The notes beneath the pieces were generated by a model. It did no database searches. It was not told the origin of the DNA and saw only the letters and a list, made by a program, of their open reading frames with translations. Shown one piece after another: positions 16,613 to 24,399 of a stretch of DNA of 42,232 nucleotides. Within the stretch, counting starts at the first letter, position 1. Every line of letters starts with the position of its first letter. The stretch covers positions 1 to 42,232 of the forward strand of contig JADFQD010000012.1 in the NCBI GenBank assembly GCA_022561975.1, in the 5' to 3' direction. This DNA comes from Acidobacteriota bacterium. GTDB taxonomy: Bacteria > Acidobacteriota > Thermoanaerobaculia > Multivoradales > JAHEKO01. Position numbers and translations under genes: made by a program.

Positions 16613-17098
16613 TTACAACGGCTCGCGATGGTACTTCATTCCCCTCAGAATGGATAGGCCTCGATAGAGCTGCTCGTAGAGCACAACCCGGGCCAATTCG
16701 TGGGGGAGAGTCAACGCTCCAAACGACAGCTTCTCGTCAGCCTTCTCGAACACATTGCCGGCGATACCCAAGTCCGAGCCGACCACGAAAACCAGCGGCC
16801 GACGGCTCCCCTCGAGGCGTCGCCCCAACCATCTTGCCAGCCCCGGAGAGGTTCGCTGCCTACCCCGAGAGTCCAGCGCCACGAGGTAGCTTCGCTCGGG
16901 AACAGCGGCGACAATAGCCTTGCCCTCGGCGTCCAACCGGGCCCTGGCCTCGCCGCCGCCTGAGCGCACCGGCAACTCTTCCAGAGCCACCTGGCGCCGG
17001 ATTCGTCGCAGATACCTCTCGCAAAGACCGGTCCACTCGTCGCGCCGGTGGCGACCGGCCCAGACCACAAGAATCGCTGGTTTAATCCTGGCTTTCAA
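16613..17098 (-). CDS. rlmH: 23S rRNA pseudouridine-1915 N3-methyltransferase
   Basis: RlmH is a SPOUT methyltransferase that modifies 23S rRNA helix 69. The 161 residues (usual about 155) show LVALDSRGRQRTSP, LVFVVGSDLGI (the SAM knot) and the highly conserved end LSFGALTLPHELARVVLYEQ...YHREPL. The start is a TTG at 17098 with GAGGA 9 nt upstream; no ATG or GTG is better placed. GSDLG instead of the more common GGxxG is a mild variation. It is divergent from the alpha/beta hydrolase at 17189, sharing a 90-bp promoter region. Confidence 0.93.
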   Translation of the reverse strand: MKARIKPAILVVWAGRHRRDEWTGLCERYLRRIRRQVALEELPVRSGGGEARARLDAEGKAIVAAVPERSYLVALDSRGRQRTSPGLARWLGRRLEGSRRPLVFVVGSDLGIAGNVFEKADEKLSFGALTLPHELARVVLYEQLYRGLSILRGMKYHREPL

Positions 17099-17170
17099 TC
17101 GAGGGTCCTCGCATTCCGAGCCTTCGCGAACCGGGGGTGAAGCGGCTGCGAACCGAGATTACAGTCTCGC

Positions 17171-17179
17171 TGCTATCAT
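17171..17179 (+). promoter_or_regulatory. Extended -10-like box just upstream of the start codon
   Basis: TGC-TATCAT lies 9 nt before the ATG at 17189, and no ribosome-binding site intervenes. The expected transcript would have a leader of about 3 nt, so translation is probably near-leaderless. The same TGC-TANCAT pattern precedes moaDE. Confidence 0.4.
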
Positions 17180-17188
17180 CGGCGGCCC

Positions 17189-18199
17189 ATGGTCGCTCGC
17201 AGCAGCTCGGAAGAGTACCGCAGAAAGCGGCGCAAACGCCTACTGCGAGCCCTGTTGTTCGGAGGCGCGGCGGTAGGTATTCCCGCCGCCGCCAACGCCA
17301 TCATCGCCCGTCGCAACCGAAGCCTGGCAGCTCCCGGCTGGGGGAGGACGCACCGGTATGCCTGGAAGCTGGGCGAAATCTCCTTCCAACGTCTCGGCAG
17401 CGGCGCTCCGTTGGTTTGCCTCCACTCCTTCGGACCGGGGCACGACGCCGAAGAGTGGCACGATCTCGCGGAGCGACTCGCGAGCCGTTTCGAAGTATTC
17501 GTGCCTGACTTGATCGGCTGGGGCCGATCGGAGAAACCCCGATTGTCCTACGACGGCGAGTTCTACATCAGTCAGATCGCTGACTTTCTCGAGGACGTTG
17601 TGGCCTCGAAAGCCGTGGTTCTCGCGGCCGGTCTGGCCGCAGCCTACGCCGTTCAGGTCGCTCTGGATCGGCCCCAGGCGTTGCGCGCTCTCGGCTTGGT
17701 GGTGCCCTCGGGCATCGCGTTCAGCGGCGAGGAGCCCGACGTCAAGGATGCCCTGATCAATCGGATGCTCCGGCTTCCGATCATCGGCACCTCGGCCCTC
17801 AACCTGTACACCAGCCTCTCCGCGATTGCCGGTCATCTGCGCCGCGACGCCTATGCAACCGCGGACCGGGTTGACGCCGCGCGCATCGAACACCACTATC
17901 AATCCAGCCATCAACCGGGCTCGCATCTGGCTCTCGCGGCGTTTCTGAGCGGCTACCTGAATCATCGGATCGACGAGAACCTGGCGCGCCTGGATACACC
18001 AACTTGGATCGCATGGGGTCGACAGGCGACCATGCCGCCGGTCGAAGTCGCGGACCTCTGGCTCTCACGCATTCCTCACGCCGAACTCGAGGTTTTTGAA
18101 GGTGTCGGCAACCTCCCCCACGCCGAGGTTCCGGTGCGGTTTCAGAAACCTCTCGAGGGCTTCCTCGCCCGCCACGCCGAGCCGGTCACCCCGGGCTGA
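17189..18199 (+). CDS. Alpha/beta-hydrolase-fold protein with lost nucleophile
   Basis: A basic, membrane-active N-terminus (RRKRRKR then a hydrophobic stretch 18-40) suggests a signal anchor. The 336-residue chain then has the hydrolase core: LVCLHSFGPG oxyanion strand, VFVPDLIGWGRSEKP, and a late His in GVGNLPHAEVP. At the nucleophile elbow, where GxSxG is expected after VVL, it reads AAGLA (146-150). The catalytic Ser is Gly148 and the flanking glycines are Ala. It is therefore probably not a serine hydrolase and may be a binding or structural relative. It is 33 bp upstream of the phosphohexomutase on the same strand, so possibly one operon. Confidence 0.82.
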   Translation: MVARSSSEEYRRKRRKRLLRALLFGGAAVGIPAAANAIIARRNRSLAAPGWGRTHRYAWKLGEISFQRLGSGAPLVCLHSFGPGHDAEEWHDLAERLASRFEVFVPDLIGWGRSEKPRLSYDGEFYISQIADFLEDVVASKAVVLAAGLAAAYAVQVALDRPQALRALGLVVPSGIAFSGEEPDVKDALINRMLRLPIIGTSALNLYTSLSAIAGHLRRDAYATADRVDAARIEHHYQSSHQPGSHLALAAFLSGYLNHRIDENLARLDTPTWIAWGRQATMPPVEVADLWLSRIPHAELEVFEGVGNLPHAEVPVRFQKPLEGFLARHAEPVTPG

Positions 18200-18232
18200 C
18201 CCCCTTCACCCGAAGGACGAGGGAAACAAGAC

Positions 18233-19588
18233 ATGGCAGGTATTTTCAAGGCCTACGACGTTCGAGGCCTCTATCCCGAGCAACTCAACGAGGACATCGC
18301 GCGCAAGGTCGGCCTCGTTTTCAGGGCGGCGCTCGACGAGAGCGAGCTCGCCAGGAATCCCTCGGTGGTCGTGAGCCGCGACATGCGCCCGCACAGCAAG
18401 CCTCTTCAGGACGCGCTGGTTGACGGCCTGCTGACTTCCGGTTTGAACGTGGTCGACATTGGCCTCGCGACAACCCCCACCAACTACTTTGCCGTCGGCC
18501 ACCTGAAGAGCGCCGGCGGCATTCAGGTGACCGCAAGTCACAACCCGGCCGAGTACAACGGGCTCAAGTTCAGTCGCCACGGCGCGCGCCCGGTATCAGG
18601 AGACCATGGTATTCCTCTACTCGAAAAGCTCGTCGAGCGAGGAGACTTCGAAAAAGCTCGGACCCGCGGGACACTCATCACACAAGATCTCGGAGAAGCC
18701 TACAGCGATCACGTGCTCTCGTTTCTGAATCCCGGGACCCGCAATCTATCGCTCAAGGTGGTCGTCGATGCAGCCAATGGTATGGGCGGTACGTATCGAC
18801 CGTACCTCGAGCGTCTGGGGATCGAGTTGGTCCCGCTCTACTTCGAGCTCGACGGTTCCTTTCCCAACCACGAAGCCAATCCGCTGAAGCTCGAAAACCT
18901 GCGAGACCTGTCGAAGCTGGTGATCACCGAGGGAGCGGACCTGGGCATCTCATTCGACGGCGACGCCGATCGCGCGGCTTTCATCGACCAGAACGGAGAA
19001 CCGGTCGGCAGCGACCTGGTGACGGCCCTGATCGGCGGCGAGCTACTCGAGCGCGCCCCGGGTAGCCACGTCGTCTACGACCTTCGCTCGTCTCGAGCCG
19101 TCGCCGAATACATCGCCGAGAGGGGCGGGGTGCCGATCCGAGAGCGGGTCGGACACTCGTTCATCAAGGCGACCTTGCGGCGGAACAATGGCATCTTCGG
19201 TGGCGAGCTGGCTGGCCATTACTACTTCCGAGACAACTACTACGCCGATTGCGCTCTGATGGCGGTGGTGGAAATGCTCAACCTTCTGCGCGACCGTAAG
19301 GCGTCGATGTCCGAAGTTGTCGCGCCCTTGATGCGCTACGCCAAGAGCCCGGAAATCAACTTCACGGTGGAAGACAAGGCCGGCAAGATCGCCGAACTCG
19401 CAGAGCGCTACGCAGACGCCGAGATCGACTATCTGGACGGCATCACGGTTCAATACCCGAGCTGGTGGTTCAACGTACGCCCTTCGAACACCGAGCCCTA
19501 TCTGCGATTGGTGCTGGAGGCCGCGAACCACGCCGACTTGGCCGAGCACCGCGAGGAACTCGAGAGTCTTCTGGGCAGCCCGGAATAG
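18233..19588 (+). CDS. Phosphomannomutase/phosphoglucomutase
   Basis: This 451-residue alpha-D-phosphohexomutase interconverts hexose 6- and 1-phosphates for nucleotide-sugar and polysaccharide synthesis. The four signature loops are present: the phosphoserine loop TASHNPAEYNG, the metal loop DGDADRAAF, the sugar-specificity loop GGELAGHYYFRDN, and the phosphate-binding loop RPSNTEPYLRL. The Gly-Glu-x-Ala/Ser-Gly-His form fits a ManB/AlgC-like dual-specificity enzyme. Ribosome site AGGACGAGGG precedes the ATG. It is coupled to the upstream alpha/beta hydrolase and convergent with the anti-sigma gene. Confidence 0.94.
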   Translation: MAGIFKAYDVRGLYPEQLNEDIARKVGLVFRAALDESELARNPSVVVSRDMRPHSKPLQDALVDGLLTSGLNVVDIGLATTPTNYFAVGHLKSAGGIQVTASHNPAEYNGLKFSRHGARPVSGDHGIPLLEKLVERGDFEKARTRGTLITQDLGEAYSDHVLSFLNPGTRNLSLKVVVDAANGMGGTYRPYLERLGIELVPLYFELDGSFPNHEANPLKLENLRDLSKLVITEGADLGISFDGDADRAAFIDQNGEPVGSDLVTALIGGELLERAPGSHVVYDLRSSRAVAEYIAERGGVPIRERVGHSFIKATLRRNNGIFGGELAGHYYFRDNYYADCALMAVVEMLNLLRDRKASMSEVVAPLMRYAKSPEINFTVEDKAGKIAELAERYADAEIDYLDGITVQYPSWWFNVRPSNTEPYLRLVLEAANHADLAEHREELESLLGSPE

Positions 19589-19592
19589 AAGC

Positions 19593-19610
19593 GGTCAGAC
19601 TGGCCTGACC
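19593..19610. terminator. Hairpin between convergent genes
   Basis: GGTCAG and CTGACC form a 6-bp stem with a 6-nt loop exactly in the 22-bp gap between the phosphohexomutase stop and the anti-sigma stop. There is no T-tract on either strand, so termination strength is uncertain, but the position suits a bidirectional terminator. Confidence 0.45.
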
Positions 19611-20471
19611 TCAGAGCAGCTGCATCCGCTCATCCCCGAAGAGCAACGGCTCCATCGACGGGGCCGAGGGCGCCGGTTCGCTCTCGAGCGTAATCATGAT
19701 CGCATTGATTTTATCCGGGCGGCCGCTGACCGTAAGTTCAATTGCCTCGCCGGCCTTGACGGCGAAGATCGGTCCGGCTACTGCTCCGTCTTCGGTGGCG
19801 AACCAAACGGAGTATTTGCGCCCCTGAGGGCACGGCTCGAGGCCCTCTATTCTCAGAAACCACTCGTTCCGGGCGGCCTGCATGACCACCACGCCTCGCG
19901 CGCCGCTCGCGGGACTGCCCACGGGCGGTCTCAGGGCGCAAAACTCGGCACCCTCGGCGGTCACCATGGCGAGACGCGACCGAACTTCGGCCAGCATGCC
20001 CTGCGACATCGCGAGCTCTGCGGTCAGTGAGCGAGTATTCCCCAATTCCTCCGAAAGCTCCGCAATCCGGACTCGCTGGTCTTGCACTTGGATGACCAAC
20101 CAGCCGGTGACAGCCAGCGTGGCCACCGCGATGCTCGCGGCCAAGGGCAGAAGCCACTTGGACCAGCCGGCCCGCGGTGTCGTCGCCGGGCTTCCGGTAG
20201 GCCGGTGGACGGTGTTCTCACCACGCCCAATCGCCTCGAGAATCCGCTCCTTGACTTCGGCTCGCGGCCGCACCTCGGCAAGCGCCCGGGGCAAGAGGCC
20301 GAGAACCTCCACGTACTCACGAAGGAGTCCGGACTCCACCTCGTCATCTGCAGCCGGTGCAACTGGCGCAACTGGCGCAGCCAGCGCCGCCGGCTCATCG
20401 CCTCGGCCGTCGAGCAGATCGAGAATCAGGCGCTCCTCCCGGCCGTTTTCTTGCCTTTGGTGTTCACTCAC
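19611..20471 (-). CDS. RskA-type transmembrane anti-sigma factor
   Basis: The 286-residue protein has an N-terminal cytoplasmic segment (about 1-100: helix GLLREYVEVLGLLPRALAEV and VKERILEAIGRGE) that would bind the sigma factor. One membrane helix follows (about 105-128, LLPLAASIAVATLAVTGWLV), then a coiled segment, then a C-terminal extracytoplasmic RskA domain (GVVVMQAARNEWFLRIEGLEPCP, KYSVWFATEDGAV). No zinc HxxxCxxC is seen in the N-terminal part. The GTG at 20471 overlaps the sigma stop (GTGA), giving translational coupling and near-equal dosage. It holds the ECF sigma factor until an envelope or redox signal triggers release. Confidence 0.9.
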   Translation of the reverse strand: MSEHQRQENGREERLILDLLDGRGDEPAALAAPVAPVAPAADDEVESGLLREYVEVLGLLPRALAEVRPRAEVKERILEAIGRGENTVHRPTGSPATTPRAGWSKWLLPLAASIAVATLAVTGWLVIQVQDQRVRIAELSEELGNTRSLTAELAMSQGMLAEVRSRLAMVTAEGAEFCALRPPVGSPASGARGVVVMQAARNEWFLRIEGLEPCPQGRKYSVWFATEDGAVAGPIFAVKAGEAIELTVSGRPDKINAIMITLESEPAPSAPSMEPLLFGDERMQLL

Positions 20472-21064
20472 AACAGATCCTCAATCTCGCCCTCGAGCGC
20501 CAACCGCAGTTTCCTCATGGCGAGCAGAGTCCTCGTCTTGACTGTTCCCAGCGGCGTTCCCGTAGCCTCGGCGATCTCACGCTGAGTCATTCCCTGGTAA
20601 TAGGCCATCTCCAAAGCTTGTCTTTGCTGGTCGGGTAGGTCTGCGAGTTCTTGGGCAAGCCGTTCGTGGCGCTCCTCCATCAGTACGTTGCCCAGCCCCT
20701 CGGGGGATGTATGAAAGCGAGTGTTCTCGCGCTTGGCGTCGCTCGCAGTGCGTAGCTTCACGTTGCGACTTCTGAGCCGGTCGATCGAGCGGCTGCGGGT
20801 AATCAAGACCAGCCAGGTCGATACCGAGGACCGGCTCCGCTGGTAGCGGGAGGCTTGCTTCCAAACTTGAACGAAGACCTCTTGGAGTACATCCTCGGCG
20901 TCCGACGGATCGCCCAGGATCTTGATTGCCAGCCCGAGTAGCATGCCGCTAAAGCGATCGTAGAGTTCGGCAAGAGCCTCCGCATCGCCGCCGGCTGTGC
21001 GCTCGACAAGCATTCCCTCGGGCGATTGCATCTGGCCCTTCACGCTTTCGGCTGAGCCTTTCAT
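20468..21064 (-). CDS. ECF-type RNA polymerase sigma factor (SigK-like)
   Basis: A 198-residue sigma-70-family protein of the ECF group. Region 2 has AELYDRFSGMLLGLAIKILGD, DAEDVLQEVFVQVWK and the RSVSTWLVLITRSRSIDRLRSR segment. Region 4 has LPDQQRQALEMAYYQGMTQ and REIAEATGTPLGTVKTR, an intact helix-turn-helix. The long frame upstream to 21547 is a shadow of the LOG-like gene; ATG 21064 gives the family start. Paired with an RskA-like anti-sigma, it resembles SigK/SigL-type stress systems. It is divergent from the LOG-like gene with only 30 bp between, so its promoter overlaps that of its neighbour. Confidence 0.93.
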   Translation of the reverse strand: MKGSAESVKGQMQSPEGMLVERTAGGDAEALAELYDRFSGMLLGLAIKILGDPSDAEDVLQEVFVQVWKQASRYQRSRSSVSTWLVLITRSRSIDRLRSRNVKLRTASDAKRENTRFHTSPEGLGNVLMEERHERLAQELADLPDQQRQALEMAYYQGMTQREIAEATGTPLGTVKTRTLLAMRKLRLALEGEIEDLL

Positions 21065-21082
21065 GGAGCAACGAGAACTGAC

Positions 21083-21096
21083 CGCTACGATAGCAT
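21083..21096. promoter_or_regulatory. Overlapping divergent -10-like boxes
   Basis: The 30-bp gap between the sigma gene and the LOG-like gene holds TACGAT (21086-21091) on the plus strand and the extended box TGC-TATCGT (21095-21087) on the minus strand, occupying the same bases. Polymerase could not use both at once, so the genes would be reciprocally regulated. No good -35 is evident; sigma autoregulation could replace it. Confidence 0.35.
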
Positions 21097-21601
21097 GACC
21101 GAAATGCCTGAACCCGCCGCCCCGCCGATCGCCGTGATTGGCGGAACCAGCACGAACGCAACCATCGCCGAGCTTGCTTGTGCGGTCGGCCGCGAGATTG
21201 CGAATCGCGGCGGCGTCCTCATTTGCGGCGGCCGCGGCGGTGTCATGGAGCACTCGGCACGCGGCGCCAGGGAGGCGGGCGGCACCGCTATCGGGATTCT
21301 CCCGGGGCGCCCTGGAGAGGACACTCCCAACATCTATCTGCAACACAGGATCTTCACCGGCATCGGGCAGGCAAGAAACCAGGTCCTGGTTCTGTCGGCG
21401 GTCGCAGTGATCGCCGTCAGCGGGGGCTGGGGAACTCTGTCGGAGATCGCTCTCGCGCTCAAGCACCGGATCCCGGTGGTCTTGCTTTCGAGCCTCGAAA
21501 TCCGGCCGCCCGACGGCCGTGACGAGCCGCTTCTCTTCCAATCGCAAACCCCCGTGGAAGCCGTTGCCATCGCATTCGCCAACGCCAGGAGGTTTTCATG
21601 A
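21095..21601 (+). CDS. LOG-like (TIGR00725-type) Rossmann-fold protein
   Basis: This 168-residue protein of the lysine-decarboxylase-like/LOG superfamily is related to cytokinin-activating nucleotide hydrolases. It has PIAVIGGTS, CGGRGGVMEHSARGA, GIGQARNQVL and VSGGWGTLSEIALAL. The last corresponds to the PGGxGTxxE nucleotide-binding motif with Ser-Gly-Gly. Start ATG 21095 is used; ATG 21104 is also possible. Its stop overlaps the thioesterase start by 4 nt. Exact substrate is unknown, probably a nucleoside monophosphate. Confidence 0.9.
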   Translation: MTEMPEPAAPPIAVIGGTSTNATIAELACAVGREIANRGGVLICGGRGGVMEHSARGAREAGGTAIGILPGRPGEDTPNIYLQHRIFTGIGQARNQVLVLSAVAVIAVSGGWGTLSEIALALKHRIPVVLLSSLEIRPPDGRDEPLLFQSQTPVEAVAIAFANARRFS

Positions 21602-22008
21602 GCACAGGTTCGAAGCCTCGATCTCAGCAAAGAGCGGCCATCCGCGTGATGATGATGCCGCGCGACACCAACGCGATGGGCACTATTTTCGGCGGGATCA
21701 TTCTTTCCTACATCGATCAGGCGGGCGCGGTCGAAGCTCACCGCATCTGCCATGGAATTCTCGTGACCGTGGCGATGAACGCCGTCGAGTTTCACCAACC
21801 GGTGTTCGTCGGCGACCTGGTCAGCTTCTACGCCGACGTATTCGAGGTCGGCAGAACCTCGATGAAGATCAAGGTCGTCGTCGAGGCCGAGCGCAGGATC
21901 CGCGGCAATAAGAAGGTGATGGTCACCGAAGCCGAAATTGTCTACGTGCATGTCGACCGCGATGGCAACCCAATACCGATCGAGCCCAAGGCCGAGGCCG
22001 AGGAGTAG
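21598..22008 (+). CDS. Hotdog-fold acyl-CoA thioesterase
   Basis: The 136-residue YciA/BACH-type thioesterase hydrolyses fatty acyl-CoAs to free acid and CoA. It starts with MMMPRDTNAMGTIFGGIIL and has the helix SYIDQAGAVEAHRI with the acidic catalytic residue. The beta-sheet (VTVAMNAVEFHQPVFVGDLVSF, TSMKIKVVVEAE) and a short acidic tail follow. It is translationally coupled to the LOG-like gene (ATGA overlap). Convergent with tdk. Confidence 0.93.
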   Translation: MSTGSKPRSQQRAAIRVMMMPRDTNAMGTIFGGIILSYIDQAGAVEAHRICHGILVTVAMNAVEFHQPVFVGDLVSFYADVFEVGRTSMKIKVVVEAERRIRGNKKVMVTEAEIVYVHVDRDGNPIPIEPKAEAEE

Positions 22009-22046
22009 GCATTAAACACCGGCAGGCCGGCACCCGCGCGGGCCAC

Positions 22047-22622
22047 TCAATCACCGGCATAGGCGACGTAGCACTCGCGGCAGCGAGCCTCGTAGACCTC
22101 GACATCGCCGACCAATACCTGGTCCCCGCCCCCGGCAAGGCGCTGGCTGTAGTGCGCCGCCAAACCGCACTGAACGCAAACGGCGTGGGTCTTGTCCACG
22201 AACTCCGCCAGGGCCATGATCACCGGCATCGGACCGAACGGCCGGCGCAGGTAGTCCTGGTCCAATCCAGCCACGATCACCCGCACCCCGCGGTCGGCAA
22301 GTTCCGTCACCAGACTCACCAGACCGGAATCGAAGAACTGCGCCTCGTCGATTCCGACGACTTCGACTTTCGGGTCGATCGCATTACGCAGCGCCATGCT
22401 GTCGGCGACAGAGTCGGCGGCCAGCTCTCTTGCATCCCGGGTAATCAAGACCTCCGGCGGGTGCCTCGAATCCGCGGTGGGCTTGAACACCTGGATCCGC
22501 TGTCGCGCGATCTGTGCCCGAACCAGGCGGCGCACAAGCTCCTCGCTCTTGCCCGAGAACATCCCTCCCGTGATCACTTCGATGCGACCCGCCGAACGAT
22601 CGTGAAGCTTGCGGACGTTCAT
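22047..22622 (-). CDS. tdk: Thymidine kinase (type II)
   Basis: Phosphorylates thymidine in salvage. The 191 residues have Walker A GGMFSGKSEEL, the catalytic Glu in VVGIDEAQFFD, the lasso region (VCVQCGLAAHYSQR) and a four-cysteine zinc site completed by CREC near the C-terminus. Length is usual. The start at 22622 has no good ribosome site; a -10-like GATACA lies about 14 nt upstream, so a short leader is possible. With udk it represents pyrimidine salvage, but the two genes are far apart. Confidence 0.95.
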   Translation of the reverse strand: MNVRKLHDRSAGRIEVITGGMFSGKSEELVRRLVRAQIARQRIQVFKPTADSRHPPEVLITRDARELAADSVADSMALRNAIDPKVEVVGIDEAQFFDSGLVSLVTELADRGVRVIVAGLDQDYLRRPFGPMPVIMALAEFVDKTHAVCVQCGLAAHYSQRLAGGGDQVLVGDVEVYEARCRECYVAYAGD

Positions 22623-22743
22623 GGCCGGGGCGGAATGTATCGCAGCCTCGGCTCATTGTCATTTCCGGCACCGTTCAGACGTCACGCGGGAAGTTCCCGA
22701 AGGAATCATTTGCTCGTTTTCTTGGTTATGACAGTACGTCGAG

Positions 22744-22794
22744 TTGACTTAGACCGCGGCGCTGGCTAAGGTTTTCAAAAGACCGCGCTGGCTA
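22744..22794 (+). promoter_or_regulatory. Promoter region with direct repeats upstream of the Fe-S carrier gene
   Basis: TTGACT (22744-22749) is followed after 17 bp by TAAGGT (weak -10). Two direct repeats overlap and follow this: AGACCGCGGCGCTGGCTA (22751-22768) and AGACCGCGCTGGCTA (22780-22794). They could be paired operator sites, for example for an Fe-S-sensing repressor, though no family match is claimed. Confidence 0.35.
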
Positions 22795-22827
22795 GAAGCC
22801 GATCGACAGCCGGCCAGGAGCAAAACA

Positions 22828-23202
22828 ATGAGTACAATCGAAACCGCAACCGAAGTGGAGACCACGCCCGGATTCCCCATAAGCATGACGCCCAAGGCGG
22901 TCCAGATGATCAAAATGACTCGTGAAACAGAGAAATTGGACGACAGCTCAGGCCTTCGGGTCGCGGTGCGTGGTGGCGGATGCAGCGGTTTCGAGTACGC
23001 GCTCGATTTCGAACTCGAGCCGCGGGAGACCGACTGGGTGAATGATTTCGAAGGTCTGCGCGTCTTCGTGGACCCGGTGAGCGCTCGCTATCTCTCCGGC
23101 ACCGAGATTGACTACCAGCTCGGACCCAGCGGCTCGGGCTTCAAGTTCAACAACCCGAAGGCGACCGGCAGCTGCGGCTGCGGCTCTTCCTTTTCGGTCT
23201 AG
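22828..23202 (+). CDS. A-type Fe-S cluster carrier (ErpA/IscA family)
   Basis: The 124-residue A-type carrier delivers [4Fe-4S] or [2Fe-2S] clusters to apo-proteins. The three conserved cysteines are Cys52 (GGGCSGFEYAL) and Cys116/Cys118 (GSCGCGSSF). The family fold begins at ISMTPKAVQMIK after an 18-residue variable N-terminus. AGGAGC lies 9 nt before the ATG. The convergent neighbour is YgfZ, which also acts in Fe-S maturation. ErpA versus IscA/SufA cannot be separated by eye. Confidence 0.93.
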   Translation: MSTIETATEVETTPGFPISMTPKAVQMIKMTRETEKLDDSSGLRVAVRGGGCSGFEYALDFELEPRETDWVNDFEGLRVFVDPVSARYLSGTEIDYQLGPSGSGFKFNNPKATGSCGCGSSFSV

Positions 23203-23262
23203 CTCTTACGCCTGGAAGACGTTTCCAGGTTCCCTCCCGGACCCGACGGTCGAGACGGAGCT

Positions 23263-23310
23263 CGACCGCTACAGGGTTCATGTTGTAGCGGTCGGCCCTG
23301 TGCCGACCGC
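23263..23310. terminator. Overlapping stem-loops between erpA-like gene and ygfZ
   Basis: CGACCGCTACA (23263-23273) pairs perfectly with TGTAGCGGTCG (23284-23294), 11 bp with a 10-nt loop. GCGGTCGG (23288-23295) can alternatively pair with CCGACCGC (23303-23310). The two stems share bases and exclude each other. They lie at the convergent 3' ends and partly inside the last ygfZ codons. No T-run is present. Confidence 0.45.
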
Positions 23311-24318
23311 GGTGTCGAACGGTAGATCGACCAGTCGGCACGGGCCGTACGGGGTGGACAGGTCGGCGCCGGACTCGGCTTTGCGATGCACGATCGCTAG
23401 GCCGATGGGGCATCCCATGGCGGGCGAGCCGGCGACACTGTTCATCACCCCGACGACCTGGTCATTCCAGACCAGCTCGACACCGGCGCGCGGTTCGGAA
23501 TCCGGCTCGAAAACCAGACCGCGCAGGCTTCGGTTTACCTTGCCCCGAAAGTGAATTCGCGCGACCACCTCCTGCCCCAGGTAGCACCCCTTGTCGAAGT
23601 TCACCGCCCAGTCTTCGATACCGGTCTCCTGAGGGAAATTACCGCCGCCGGCATCCGCACCGAAGTCGAGACCGAACCAGGGCACACCCTGTTCGATTCG
23701 TAGCGACGCGACCGCTGCCGCTCCCGCGGACCGCAGACCGGCCTGAGCAAGGCCCTCCGTCACTCGCGCGAGCGTCTCCCGAGAACCGGCCAGCACCCAG
23801 GCAGGGACGCCCAGACGCCGTTCGGAGCGGATCACCAGCTGACTCCCGTCGACCTCCACAACCAAACCGCTCCACAGATCACCCTCGGGGACTCTGCCGA
23901 AAGCCGCAGCCAGCTTGCCTGCCGCCTCCGGACCCGCAGCAAAAACCGTCTTCAACTCTTCCAACGCCTCGATTTCGACCTGATCGGCCACCAGGTACTT
24001 GCCCATGTGTTCCGCGATCGGCGCTCCCCGGCCTCGGGCCAACTCGATCCAGAGTTCGGACTCGGTGGCGAAGAATGCCGCGTCGGCGATCACCTTGCCC
24101 TTGGGATCGGTGAAAAAGCCGTACTCGCCGTTACCGGCAGAAAGCGACCGCAGATCGCAGCTCACCAGACCGTTGGTAAATCGGAGGCGGTCGGATCCGG
24201 TCAGCCGCAGCCAATCGGCTGATCGCGACTCGACCAGGGCGGCGCCCGTGCGTAACGCTTCGTAGCCCTCCGGGCGCAAACCCACATGGGACGACGAACC
24301 ATCGACGTCTTCCGACAT
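23278..24318 (-). CDS. ygfZ: Folate-binding Fe-S maturation protein YgfZ
   Basis: YgfZ/IBA57-like proteins use folate to support assembly and repair of certain Fe-S enzymes. The 346 residues include the GcvT-fold opening (ADWLRLTGSDRLRFTNGLV, YGFFTDPKGKVIADA) and the diagnostic KGCYLGQE motif within NFDKGCYLGQEVVARIHFRG. ATG 24318 is preceded by GAGGG at very short spacing. The C-terminal ten residues (TAVGTGPTATT) are encoded by a hairpin region and may be an extension. It is convergent with the A-type carrier, a functionally coherent pairing. Confidence 0.92.
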   Translation of the reverse strand: MSEDVDGSSSHVGLRPEGYEALRTGAALVESRSADWLRLTGSDRLRFTNGLVSCDLRSLSAGNGEYGFFTDPKGKVIADAAFFATESELWIELARGRGAPIAEHMGKYLVADQVEIEALEELKTVFAAGPEAAGKLAAAFGRVPEGDLWSGLVVEVDGSQLVIRSERRLGVPAWVLAGSRETLARVTEGLAQAGLRSAGAAAVASLRIEQGVPWFGLDFGADAGGGNFPQETGIEDWAVNFDKGCYLGQEVVARIHFRGKVNRSLRGLVFEPDSEPRAGVELVWNDQVVGVMNSVAGSPAMGCPIGLAIVHRKAESGADLSTPYGPCRLVDLPFDTAVGTGPTATT

Positions 24319-24399
24319 CCCTCGAGTTTAGCGGAGAATCAGAACCCGCAAGCCCGGCTCCAAAATCCGCTCGGTTGAGTTATCCTGTCCGCGATTCTC

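Noticed and set aside
21065-21547. 161-residue N-terminal extension of the sigma factor
   Set aside because: It runs antisense through the LOG-like gene and has no sigma homology; ATG 21064 fits the family start.
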